A DNA stretch of 46,920 nucleotides from an uncultured Saprospiraceae bacterium (lineage in GTDB: Bacteria > Bacteroidota > Bacteroidia > Chitinophagales > Saprospiraceae): the NCBI GenBank assembly GCA_937921775.1, contig CAKZUK010000051.1, forward strand, positions 1-46,920, read 5' to 3'. The position numbers were made by a program, and so were the translations under genes. Below, one piece after another: positions 16,726-25,090 of this stretch. The notes below the pieces were generated by a model. It had not been told where the DNA came from and did not search any database. It saw only the letters and a list, made by a program, of their open reading frames with translations. Each line of letters begins with the position of its first letter. Position 1 is the stretch's first letter.

Positions 16726-17766
16726 ATGACAGCAATAATTTTATTACTAAGTAGCTTGGCTAGCTTCAGTATTGTGTATAAAATTTTGCCAATAATTATA
16801 GAAATGGCTTCGCGCAAAAATTTATTGGATCAACCAGATTATCGAAAGACGCACACCAAGGCAGTTAGTGCGCTTGGAGGAATTGCCATCTTTATAGGGC
16901 TATGGGCTCCAACATTATTTATAAGTTCAGTTTCATTAGATACATCCTTGCTATGGTTATTCTTAGCTACATTGATTTTGTTTGCAGTAAGCCTGGCAGA
17001 TGATATTATTACTTTGTCTGCTAAAAAGCGTTTGTTATTGCAAATTTTATTAGGCTCATTCTTATATCAAATTGGATTTGGATTACCGCTAGATAGTTAT
17101 ATTTCTTCCTTTGAATCAGGGCCTATTCTTAATTATTTGGCGACCTTGTTTTTTGTCGCTTTAATGATCAATGCCTATAATTTTATTGATGGAATTGATG
17201 GACTTGCTGGTGGATTAGGAATGATTGCGGCAGTAACTTTTGGAGTCTTTTTTATGGTCAGTGGTCAGATTTCGTTTGCACTTTTAGCACTGGGTTTAGC
17301 GGGGGCTTTGTTCGCCTTTTTGCAATTCAACTTTGAAGATGCTCAAATTTATATGGGAGACAATGGATCAACTGTCGTAGGATTATTGTTGGCGGTTTTT
17401 AGCATTCAGTTAATGAATTCTTGTGCTGGTGATTGTAGTTGGAGTTTAGCGGTAGTAGGGAGTGTTTTATTAATTCCTGTCATGGACCTGTTTAAGGTAA
17501 CTATGGGCAGGATGATAAAAGGTAATTCCCCTTTTAAAGCAGATCGCACACATATTCATCATGTTTTGGGAGAGTTAAATATGAGTGCTGCGCAATCTTG
17601 TTATTTGTTATATGGCTTGAAAATGGGAAGTATTTTATTTGTTTTATTGGTTTGTAATATTAGTGTAGAAACTGGTTTGTATGTATTACCATTTATTGTT
17701 TTTGGATATTATCGAGTTATCAATTCCTTGAAGGACAGTTTCTCTAAAAGGAATTATGTAAATTGA
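16726..17766 (+). CDS. WecA/MraY-family undecaprenyl-phosphate sugar-1-phosphate transferase
   Basis: It encodes 346 residues from the ATG at 16726. A longer frame from 16654 would translate the hairpin and is rejected. There are about ten to eleven membrane segments. The family motifs are present in order: ADDIITLSAKKRLLLQ (DD metal site), NAYNFIDGIDGLAGGLG, MGDNGSTVVG, and the cytoplasmic loop ADRTHIHHVL (the HIHH motif of the WecA-like branch). The enzyme transfers HexNAc-1-phosphate from a UDP-sugar to undecaprenyl phosphate, the first step of a Wzx/Wzy-type polysaccharide. It lies 117 bp after porP-ompA without its own operator and is convergent with the kinase gene. Confidence 0.9.
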   Translation: MTAIILLLSSLASFSIVYKILPIIIEMASRKNLLDQPDYRKTHTKAVSALGGIAIFIGLWAPTLFISSVSLDTSLLWLFLATLILFAVSLADDIITLSAKKRLLLQILLGSFLYQIGFGLPLDSYISSFESGPILNYLATLFFVALMINAYNFIDGIDGLAGGLGMIAAVTFGVFFMVSGQISFALLALGLAGALFAFLQFNFEDAQIYMGDNGSTVVGLLLAVFSIQLMNSCAGDCSWSLAVVGSVLLIPVMDLFKVTMGRMIKGNSPFKADRTHIHHVLGELNMSAAQSCYLLYGLKMGSILFVLLVCNISVETGLYVLPFIVFGYYRVINSLKDSFSKRNYVN

Positions 17767-17807
17767 AACTCCGAAAGCCTACACTAATAGCTATGCGTTC
17801 GGGTACG

Positions 17808-17866
17808 GAAGACGGAAGAATCTTTAAACGTTTGAGGTTACGTTATGAAGAAAAACTTCCGTCCTC
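17808..17866. terminator. Possible bidirectional terminator between convergent genes
   Basis: GACGGAAG (17811-17818) and CTTCCGTC (17856-17863) are complementary, and the match extends outward by GGA/TCC across one mismatch. The loop is long (37 bases). It lies midway between the convergent wecA-like and hybrid kinase genes, where a shared terminator is expected, but no strong T run follows, so confidence is low. Confidence 0.35.
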
Positions 17867-17874
17867 CAAATCCC

Positions 17875-20241
17875 TTAATTATACTCCGCCAATTTTTGCT
17901 GTAAGATAGGATAAACCAATTCTGAATCTCCTTTTAGCTGTAGCAATAAGTTAGGCAATTGTTGCTCATCAATACTTTTAGTTTTAATCATCTTCTCAAT
18001 AGACAAAGCCATTTTTTGTTGATTTTTCATTCCAAACATCATATAGTTAGACTTGATCCTATGAGCAGTATTACAAATGGAAGCATAGTCTTTTTCTTTA
18101 ATGTCCTCTAACATTTTATCGGTAGCCATAGGGATTTCTTTAAGGAAAACTTCTATCATGTCTTTCATGAAGTTAACATCTCCTTTGCTTATTTTATGTA
18201 GGCTACTTAGGTCAACTTTTAAGTCTTCTGTGGGGACTTGCTCTTTATTCATTTCTTCTTCTTTTGATTTTAGATGAGCGGCGATAGTTCCAGTCCACTT
18301 CATAATAGTTTCTTTTAATTTAGAAGGAGAGAATGGTTTTGTCAGAAAATCATTCATTCCAGCGTTTAATGCACGGTTCTTTTCATCTAGAAGAGCAGCA
18401 GCAGTTAGCGCAATTATTGGAGTGTCACGATTAATATTCTTAGCATCTCCTTTAATCTGTATCGTCGCTTCTACACCGTCCATTTCCGGCATGTGAATGT
18501 CCATGAGGACGATGTCATATTTTTTATTTTTTGACATTTCAACAGCTTGTACACCATCTTCTGCAATTTGGTACTCACAACCCCAAATTTCCAATATTTT
18601 TTTGATCAATTTTTGATTCATGGTATTGTCTTCTACCACCAATATTTTTATAAAGCTTAAAATTTCATCTGGATACTCCTCCGTTTTTTGTTCAATTGGT
18701 TTTTCCGAAAGAGGGATTCCTGAGTTTTCAAAAGGAAGTGTAATGGTAAATGTAGAACCCTTGTTTTCTTTGCTTTCTACTTCAATGCTCCCACCTTGTA
18801 TTTCCACCAGTTGTTTGACAATGGCGAGTCCAAGACCTGTGCCTCCAAATTTACGATGCACCTCTACATTAGCTTGTTTGAAATTTTTGAAAATCAATTC
18901 GACCTTGTCTTTATCAATCCCAATTCCAGTGTCATATACCTGAAATTGAATGACATATTGCTTGTCGTTTCCTACGACTAACTTAGCTTTGACACCAATC
19001 GTTCCTCTTTGTGTAAACTTACTGGCATTGCCTAACAGATTGGTTAATATTTGATTGAGTCGAGTTGCGTCACCTGTTAGAAGATTTTTAATTTTAGAAT
19101 CAAAATCGAAAACGACGCTCACTGGTTTGTCACGAACTTTAAACTGAAAAGTCTGTTGCAATCCTTGTAGCAATTCTAACAAATCAAAAGAACGGCTTTC
19201 AAATACCAGTTCGCCAGCTTCAATTTTTGATAGATCTAAAATATTGTTGAGAATCCCCATCAAGCTATCTGCTGAAAAACGCAATGAATCAAGGTAATCT
19301 TTTTGCTGTTCTGTGGGCTCTGCTTCATACAATAAGTGTGTCATTCCGATGACCGCATTCATGGGAGTACGGATTTCATGACTCATATGCGCTAGGAATT
19401 GTCGCTCGGCCATATGTGCTTGTTCTGCCGCTTGCTTTGCGCGAATGAGTTCTTCTTCAGCTTCTTTACGTTTTGTTATATCCCGAATAAAACCACTAAA
19501 AATATATCGGTCTTTTAGTTTTATGGAAGTAATACTTAACTCAATTGGAAACTCTCTTTCATTTTTATCATAACCAGTAATTTCAATTCTCTTGTTAAGC
19601 ACCGGGCCTTCTCCTGTCTTCAAGTAATGTTTCATGCCTCTATCATGCGCTTCTCGATGATGAGGCGGGACAATAAGGCTACCCATATTTTTACCAATGG
19701 CTTCTTCACGGGTGTACGAAAAAATAGTTTCAGCATGCTGACTCCATTCTAATACTTCGCCCTTTTCGTTAATGGTGATTACTGCATCAAGTGATGTGTC
19801 AATAATCATTTGTAACTTCTCTTTACTTTCATTCACTTTTTCTTCAGCCCGTAACTGTTCTGTTATGTCGGTCACTACAGCGAGTGTTCCATTGAAGGCT
19901 TGATTTGAGTCATAAGTAGAGGAAGCTTTTACTTGTCCTTGCCAAATAGCTCCGTTTTTATGTTGACCTGGAATGACAAATTCTCTTTGGGGACCTTGTT
20001 TTCTTTCTTCCAAAATTAGTTCAATCTGCTTGCGTTCTTTTTTTGGAACTAAAACTTCAATAGCGTCATTTCCGATCAGTTCTTTTTCATTGTAACCTGA
20101 TAATTGACACATTCGTTGATTGACAAAGGTAATTCGTCCTTTGGTGTCGGTCATTATGATTCCTTCTGACAGGTTCTGAACGATATTTCGAAACATCTCT
20201 CTGCTTTCTTCGATCGGAATGTTTTTGTTTTTATTAGTCAT
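17875..20241 (-). CDS. Soluble hybrid histidine kinase: PAS-PAS-HisKA-HATPase-REC-Hpt
   Basis: The 788-residue protein has no signal peptide or membrane segment. Domains in order: PAS 1 (about 12-132, ending VVTDITEQLRAEEKV), PAS 2 (about 140-258, FIRDITKRKEAEEEL), HisKA with His288 in FLAHMSHEIRTPMNAVIGMT, HATPase_c (about 395-510, with DTGIGIDKDKVELIF and GGTGLGLAIVKQLVE), a receiver domain (about 535-655) with Asp581 in VLMDIHMPEMDG, and a C-terminal Hpt domain with His727 in NTAHRIKSNYMMFG. It thus carries a full internal His-Asp-His relay that can hand phosphate to a separate response regulator. It follows the sigma54 regulator by 117 bp on the same strand, so the two are probably one operon and one pathway. 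The PAS ligand is unknown; the kinase must sense an intracellular cue. Confidence 0.92.
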   Translation of the reverse strand: MTNKNKNIPIEESREMFRNIVQNLSEGIIMTDTKGRITFVNQRMCQLSGYNEKELIGNDAIEVLVPKKERKQIELILEERKQGPQREFVIPGQHKNGAIWQGQVKASSTYDSNQAFNGTLAVVTDITEQLRAEEKVNESKEKLQMIIDTSLDAVITINEKGEVLEWSQHAETIFSYTREEAIGKNMGSLIVPPHHREAHDRGMKHYLKTGEGPVLNKRIEITGYDKNEREFPIELSITSIKLKDRYIFSGFIRDITKRKEAEEELIRAKQAAEQAHMAERQFLAHMSHEIRTPMNAVIGMTHLLYEAEPTEQQKDYLDSLRFSADSLMGILNNILDLSKIEAGELVFESRSFDLLELLQGLQQTFQFKVRDKPVSVVFDFDSKIKNLLTGDATRLNQILTNLLGNASKFTQRGTIGVKAKLVVGNDKQYVIQFQVYDTGIGIDKDKVELIFKNFKQANVEVHRKFGGTGLGLAIVKQLVEIQGGSIEVESKENKGSTFTITLPFENSGIPLSEKPIEQKTEEYPDEILSFIKILVVEDNTMNQKLIKKILEIWGCEYQIAEDGVQAVEMSKNKKYDIVLMDIHMPEMDGVEATIQIKGDAKNINRDTPIIALTAAALLDEKNRALNAGMNDFLTKPFSPSKLKETIMKWTGTIAAHLKSKEEEMNKEQVPTEDLKVDLSSLHKISKGDVNFMKDMIEVFLKEIPMATDKMLEDIKEKDYASICNTAHRIKSNYMMFGMKNQQKMALSIEKMIKTKSIDEQQLPNLLLQLKGDSELVYPILQQKLAEYN

Positions 20242-20259
20242 AGCTTAGATATTAAGGGA

Positions 20260-20294
20260 TGAAGTTCTTTAGACTGAGTCTCTTAACAACTTCA
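20260..20294 (-). other. Nested stem-loop between the regulator and kinase genes
   Basis: TGAAGTT (20260-20266) pairs with AACTTCA (20288-20294), and inside lies AGACT-G-AGTCT (20271-20281). This gives an interrupted hairpin about 20 bp upstream of the kinase start on the minus-strand transcript. It may modulate the ratio of regulator to kinase. There is no T run, so it is not a simple terminator. Confidence 0.45.
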
Positions 20295-20358
20295 GTATTT
20301 GGATTTATAACTTTTAGTTTGATTGAATGAACTATTTGTCATCCAAAATGTCAAGTAC

Positions 20359-21741
20359 TCAATTCATCATTCCCAATTCTTTAGGAGTCGTTTTTACTGT
20401 CTTCAACATTCGATAAATGGTCGACTTCCCAATGTCCAATTTGTTGGCCACTAGACTAATGTCGTCATCATATTTTGCTAAATAATGAGAAATAATTTGT
20501 CGTTTGTATTCTTCAAATGTCATTTCTGAGGTAAGAAAATCCGCCGCTTTTTTAGTGCTCCTAAATTTAATATCAGTGTCCTCAATTTTATCACTATTAG
20601 TCAATACTGCTCCCAAATCGATGATGGCTTTTAATTCTCTCACATTACCAGGGTATGAGTAATTTAAGAGCTTGTCTTTAGCTTGACGAGTAAATTCCAT
20701 TTTTCCTAACTTATTATTTTTTACAAAATCGTTTAGGAAATAAGTAGCTAGTAAAAGAATATCATTTCCTCTTTCTCGTAATGGAGGAAGATGTACAGGT
20801 AGGCCCATGATTCGATAATATAGATCTTCTCGAAAGCGTCCTTCACTCACTTCGTCGAGCATGTTTCTATGAGTGGCAACAATAATCCGGGTGTCAAACT
20901 TTATCGTTTGTTCTCCGCCGAGTCTTCTCATCTCTCTTTCTTGTAGAACTCGTAAGACTTTTGCTTGTATATTGATGTCCATTTCGCAGATCTCATCCAA
21001 GAATAAAGTCCCTTTATCTGCCAGTTCAAACATACCCCTCTTGCGGGTGTTAGCACCAGTAAAGGCTCCCTTTTCATATCCAAACAACTCACTTTCCAAT
21101 AAGTCATTTGGAATGGCACTCATATTGACTGCGACAAATGGCCCTTTTTTTCGATCAGAGTTGTAGTGAATGGCTTTTGCAATGACCTCTTTCCCAGTCC
21201 CCGTTTCACCACTTATAGAAACGGTGATATTGGTGCGTACTGTTTTTTCCAACATTGTAAAAATCTGCTGCATCGGCTTACTTTTTCCGATGATACTTTT
21301 GTCAAAGGAGTAATTCGATTGAAGTTCTTCCTTAAGTGTATCTATCTCAGTCAACAATTCTCGCTGCTGCTTGATGTTTTCAATGGTATGCGATAAGAGT
21401 TCTTTGGTTTCTTCGTCTTTCGTAATATAATCGAATACACCACCTCTTAATAATTGTAAGGCAGTGGATACATCTTGTTGACTAGAAAGAATAACTATCG
21501 ATATATTTTGATTGTATTGCTTCACTTTTTTTAGAACATCCGAGCCTGTCATATCGGGTAGCGTGTAATCAAGCGTAATGATGTCGGGATTTAAATGCAG
21601 ATTATTAATGCCTTCCTTTCCTGTTCCAAAAACATGGACCTCGTGGTCAGGATTAAGCTCTAAAATGTATTTAATCATTCTTTGAAACATGGGGTCATCT
21701 TCTATCACAAAGATTCGAGTTGCTGTAGTTTTATTTTTCAT
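20359..21741 (-). CDS. Sigma54-dependent response regulator (NtrC family: REC-AAA+-HTH)
   Basis: The protein has 460 residues. The receiver domain (1-125) has the acidic pocket Glu14-Asp15-Asp16, phospho-acceptor Asp58 in DIITLDYTLPDMTG and Lys108 in DYITKDEE. The AAA+ domain has Walker A GETGTGKE (178-185), the sigma54-contacting loop GAFTGA (225-230) and Walker B GTLFLDEI (244-251). The C-terminal Fis-type helix-turn-helix is at about 424-450 (ISLVANKLDIGKSTIYRML). When phosphorylated, such proteins bind upstream DNA and drive sigma54 RNA polymerase open-complex formation. An operator copy lies 64 bp upstream of its start, between it and wza. I infer it controls the five operator-bearing units of this locus and possibly itself. 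Confidence 0.95.
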   Translation of the reverse strand: MKNKTTATRIFVIEDDPMFQRMIKYILELNPDHEVHVFGTGKEGINNLHLNPDIITLDYTLPDMTGSDVLKKVKQYNQNISIVILSSQQDVSTALQLLRGGVFDYITKDEETKELLSHTIENIKQQRELLTEIDTLKEELQSNYSFDKSIIGKSKPMQQIFTMLEKTVRTNITVSISGETGTGKEVIAKAIHYNSDRKKGPFVAVNMSAIPNDLLESELFGYEKGAFTGANTRKRGMFELADKGTLFLDEICEMDINIQAKVLRVLQEREMRRLGGEQTIKFDTRIIVATHRNMLDEVSEGRFREDLYYRIMGLPVHLPPLRERGNDILLLATYFLNDFVKNNKLGKMEFTRQAKDKLLNYSYPGNVRELKAIIDLGAVLTNSDKIEDTDIKFRSTKKAADFLTSEMTFEEYKRQIISHYLAKYDDDISLVANKLDIGKSTIYRMLKTVKTTPKELGMMN

Positions 21742-21787
21742 TAAGATAAATTTTATCTATTTGACATATTTATATGTGAAATAGAAT

Positions 21788-21803
21788 CCCCAAAACAGTG
21801 CCA
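21788..21803 (-). promoter_or_regulatory. Possible sigma54-like element facing the regulator gene
   Basis: Read on the minus strand the site is TGGCACTGTTTTGGGG: a perfect TGGCAC -24 box but TGGG instead of TTGC at -12. The implied start is about 36 bp before the regulator ATG. It abuts operator E, which would then sit at about -28 to -42 and might repress rather than activate. Confidence 0.3.
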
Positions 21804-21804
21804 A

Positions 21805-21819
21805 TTCTCATTTTGGGAA
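21805..21819 (-). promoter_or_regulatory. Operator copy E, inverted (TTCTCATTTTGGGAA on the plus strand)
   Basis: It is the exact reverse complement of the common 15-mer and is placed in the 218-bp gap between the divergent regulator and wza genes. Its centre is 107 bp from the -12 of the strong sigma54 promoter of wza, the usual distance for an upstream activating site. A partial second site containing CAAAATGA lies 18-25 bp to the right (21830-21837), and the 10-mer AAAATGAAAC (21831-21840) is shared with unit A. Confidence 0.75.
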
Positions 21820-21904
21820 TCGGTTCTGTCAAAATGAAACGAATATAATTCACGCATATAATGTATAGTACTGAAAGTCAGTCGAATAAGTTTCAATTTA
21901 GGAT

Positions 21905-21920
21905 TGGCATTTTAATAGCA
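21905..21920 (+). promoter_or_regulatory. Sigma54 -24/-12 promoter of the wza operon
   Basis: TGGCATTTTAATAGCA matches the consensus TGGCACG-N4-TTGCW at the invariant GG (21906-21907) and GC (21918-21919), with correct 10-bp spacing, and at T, C, A and the trailing A. The predicted transcription start near 21931 leaves a leader of about 29 bp before the ATG at 21960 and rules out the upstream in-frame ATG at 21861. Confidence 0.75.
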
Positions 21921-21959
21921 CTAGGTATAATGCTATTGATAATAAAAAAAATAATGACC

Positions 21960-22703
21960 ATGAAAAATTTGATTCCAGCCATGCTGGCCATGATATTTCT
22001 ATCTTCTTGTACAACAACTCATTCTCTTTTTCAATCTGAGAATTTTGTACTTCCTACAGATTCCACCTTTCAAGCCTTTTTCCGACCAGTAGAACCACTT
22101 ATCAAGTCTGGAGATAAAATCACTATAAGTATATGGGGACATGAAAACCTGAGTATAGGTTCTGTCAACGGTAGTTTTAACTCGAATGAGGCAACCGGAA
22201 AATGGCTGGTGCTAAATGAAGAGGGGGAAGCTAATTTGCCAAAACTAGGAAGAGTTAAACTGGCAGGCTTAACCATCAATGAGGCCAACTATCATTTGCA
22301 AAATGAGTATAGCCGAATTCTTAAAGACCCAATTATTAATATAAAGGTATTGAATCATTTTGTTACAATTTTAGGAGAAGTGAACGATCCTGGAAAGTAT
22401 ATGATTGACAATGAGAATTTGACACTCATTGAATTGATTGGCCTTTCAGATGGATTGAGTCCTTATGCAAAAAATGATGAAGTACAAGTCATTCGTCAAA
22501 TAAACGGACAAACAATAAAACTCCAAATCAACTTAAGAGAATTGGTTGGCTTAGTACAAAAAAATATCACCCTTCAGCCTGACGATATCGTGTATGTTGC
22601 CCCCGAAAAAACCAAAGGATCAGATGTTAACCTTCAAAAAGCCAGTATAGTGGCAAGTATTTTAACAGGAATGGCGGTTATCGTTTCTGTATTGGTTAAA
22701 TAA
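21960..22703 (+). CDS. wza: Wza-like polysaccharide export lipoprotein
   Basis: It encodes 247 residues from the ATG at 21960, which begins a lipoprotein signal (MKNLIPAMLAMIFLSSC, lipid cysteine 17). The in-frame ATG at 21861 lies upstream of the sigma54 promoter and is rejected. A Poly_export domain opens with VEPLIKSGDKITISIWGHEN, followed by an SLBB-like domain (FVTILGEVNDPGKYMIDNEN). The last 20 residues are hydrophobic and could form the outer-membrane helix. Multimers of Wza make the outer-membrane polysaccharide channel and dock with Wzc. It is the first gene of the operon wza-wzc-wzx-GT-wzy-kinase. Confidence 0.9.
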   Translation: MKNLIPAMLAMIFLSSCTTTHSLFQSENFVLPTDSTFQAFFRPVEPLIKSGDKITISIWGHENLSIGSVNGSFNSNEATGKWLVLNEEGEANLPKLGRVKLAGLTINEANYHLQNEYSRILKDPIINIKVLNHFVTILGEVNDPGKYMIDNENLTLIELIGLSDGLSPYAKNDEVQVIRQINGQTIKLQINLRELVGLVQKNITLQPDDIVYVAPEKTKGSDVNLQKASIVASILTGMAVIVSVLVK

Positions 22704-22731
22704 TTAGATTTAAAGACTTAATAATTTCGAC

Positions 22732-25050
22732 ATGAATATCAGAAAAGAATTTAAAACCATCATCCTCCCGGTAGTCAAAGGCTTACCAATTATTATCTTT
22801 TTGGTGATGTTGGCATTTACCATGACCAGACGGATGGTGATTTATACGAACTCTATTTATCAAGCTGATGGGGCTATTCAAATTGACACAAGAGACAATA
22901 GTGTTGATATAAATATGCTGTTTGATGACCAAAAGTCAAGTGGAAAGGCTAACAATTTTCTGACAGAGGTAGAGTCATTTAAGTCTAAAATTCTTATTGA
23001 AAAAACATTGGAATCATTGGGTTTTGATATAAGTTATTTTAGAGTAGGAAAGTTAAAAACTAAAGAACTTTACTCGAATTGCCCTTTCTCAATAACATTT
23101 GCTACTGAATCAGAATTTGCGTATGACCGTCCCTTCTATCTAAAATACCTGGGCGATGATCGCCTTTTGCTAGGAAGTAATGAGGATTTCCTTGAGGCGA
23201 ATGAGATACTGCAGTTTGATAGCTTATTTATTAATGATCAGTTTGTGATGACGATTAAAAAAGAGGCATTATTTTTAAAAGAGAAACCAACTAGCTTGCA
23301 AGTAGATGATGTGTTTATGTTTACACTAAACACCATCGAAGCGCTGCAAGAGAGCGTAAATGCTTCTAACTTATTTATCAAACCAATCGACAAAGAAATT
23401 CAAGTAATTAAAGTTTACTTCCAACATGAAGTTCCTGAAAAAGCAAAACTTTTTGTAGACGCGTTGATGGAAAACTACATTAGATCGTGTCAGGAAAGAA
23501 TAACTGGTGAATCTGAAACAACTTTAGGGTTTATCGACGAAGAATTAGAGACTATTATAGCAAAATTGAAAACAGCTGAAAGCAGACTAGCGGGCTATAA
23601 AGCCGAAAATGGTATCATCAACTCTAAGCAAGAAACAGACGCTAGCTTAAAGGAAATCATGCAATTAGATTTACAAAAAGTGAATTACCAACTTCAAGAA
23701 GATGAATTGACTAAGTTGTTTGATTTCTTATCTACCGGAAATAACCTTCAAGAATTTGCTCCAAATTTTGAATCATTACGCGGTGTTGTTTTTCGAGATG
23801 CTTATATGCAGGCACAAAAGTATGAGTTGCAAAAAATGGATTTACTCCTAAAGTACACCCCAATAAGCGAAGAAGTACAAACCATAGAAGCGAAAGTCAA
23901 CAATTTGCGCACATTTATTCATGAAAGCGTGAAAACAACATTAGCCAGTATTTCTGACCGAAGAGGAAGTTTAGAAAAAAGTATAGCAGGAATTAACACA
24001 GCTATTCAAACCTTGCCAAATAAAGAAAGACAAATTATTGTGTTAGAAAGAGAAGTAAAACTCAATGAAAGTTTATACAATCTTATGATGGAGAAAAGAA
24101 TGGAATTGGCTATTTCAAAAACAGCTTCTGTTGTAGGTCACCAAATCATTGACCCGGCACGATTAAGCAAAGCGCCAGTTTGGCCCAATAAAGGACTGAT
24201 TTATGGTGTCTCTATTTTCTTTGCATTAATGACCGGGATACTACTATCTTTCTTATTACACTTTTTATTTGGAACCGTTAAAAGCAAGAAAGATTTGGTC
24301 GACATATTGTCAATTCCTGTCATCGGCACGATAAGTAAAACTGAAAAAGGAGACAACAAAACCATCAATGCGTTTGCCAACTTATATACCAATTTGGAAA
24401 TATTAAAACAAAAAAGCCCAAACCCTGAAACCGGACTGGCAATTGCGACTACGTCTATGTTTTCTAATGAAGGAAAAACCCATACTACAGTTAATCTGGC
24501 TAAAGCATTTGCGTCAGTAGGAAAAAAAGTACTGGTCATTGACATGGATGTAAGAAAGCCTGATGTACATCGTTTTATGGGTGTAGAAACAGAGAAAGGG
24601 GGATTGAGTGCCATCATAAAAGGAGTGCTTTCTCCACAAGAAGCAATACTAAAAACTGATATCAAAAATCTAGATGTAATTCCAGCCGGTCGTTTAGACG
24701 ATTTATTTTCTGCGATTATTTTTTCCCCATCATCAATAGCTTTTATTTCTCAGTTGAAGTCACACTACGATTTTATTCTCATTGACACACCGCCAGTGAG
24801 TCTCGTAGTTGATGCGGTTCCCTTAATGCATCAAAGTGACTTCAATCTTTTTGTTGTGCGTTCTGGTAAATCAAAAGTTAGAAAAGCAAAAATGATAGAT
24901 TCTCTAATAGAAGAATTTCAAATCCCGAATGTATATGCTGTGTTAAATGAAGTTAAATCTAAAAAGAAAAGCTATTACTATTATCCTCATAAAAAAGCTT
25001 CATTGCTCTCTAGATTGGTACAAATGAATCCTTTAAAAAAGGCAGTTTAG
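22732..25050 (+). CDS. wzc: Wzc-like polysaccharide co-polymerase / tyrosine autokinase
   Basis: The protein has 772 residues. A first membrane segment lies at about 10-30, a large periplasmic region includes coiled coils at about 255-320 and 380-450 with the GNVR-type stretch LPNKERQIIVLEREVKLNES, and a second membrane segment lies at about 488-512. The cytosolic BY-kinase domain follows: Walker A FSNEGKTHTTVNLA (EGKT at 580-583), Walker A' VLVIDMDVRKPDVHRF, Walker B FILIDTPPVSLVVDA. The C-terminal tail has a tyrosine cluster (KSYYYYPHKK) for autophosphorylation. It controls chain length and export with Wza. The Walker A lacks the usual Pro-Gly before EGK. It starts 28 bp after wza. Confidence 0.92.
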   Translation: MNIRKEFKTIILPVVKGLPIIIFLVMLAFTMTRRMVIYTNSIYQADGAIQIDTRDNSVDINMLFDDQKSSGKANNFLTEVESFKSKILIEKTLESLGFDISYFRVGKLKTKELYSNCPFSITFATESEFAYDRPFYLKYLGDDRLLLGSNEDFLEANEILQFDSLFINDQFVMTIKKEALFLKEKPTSLQVDDVFMFTLNTIEALQESVNASNLFIKPIDKEIQVIKVYFQHEVPEKAKLFVDALMENYIRSCQERITGESETTLGFIDEELETIIAKLKTAESRLAGYKAENGIINSKQETDASLKEIMQLDLQKVNYQLQEDELTKLFDFLSTGNNLQEFAPNFESLRGVVFRDAYMQAQKYELQKMDLLLKYTPISEEVQTIEAKVNNLRTFIHESVKTTLASISDRRGSLEKSIAGINTAIQTLPNKERQIIVLEREVKLNESLYNLMMEKRMELAISKTASVVGHQIIDPARLSKAPVWPNKGLIYGVSIFFALMTGILLSFLLHFLFGTVKSKKDLVDILSIPVIGTISKTEKGDNKTINAFANLYTNLEILKQKSPNPETGLAIATTSMFSNEGKTHTTVNLAKAFASVGKKVLVIDMDVRKPDVHRFMGVETEKGGLSAIIKGVLSPQEAILKTDIKNLDVIPAGRLDDLFSAIIFSPSSIAFISQLKSHYDFILIDTPPVSLVVDAVPLMHQSDFNLFVVRSGKSKVRKAKMIDSLIEEFQIPNVYAVLNEVKSKKKSYYYYPHKKASLLSRLVQMNPLKKAV

Positions 25051-25090
25051 ACCGTCATTATTCAGATAATTCTAATAATTTAATAAAAAG

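Noticed and set aside
21861..21959. Upstream in-frame ATG of wza giving a 33-residue longer protein
   Set aside because: It lies upstream of the strong sigma54 promoter (21905-21920) and would place a non-signal segment ahead of a clear lipoprotein signal.
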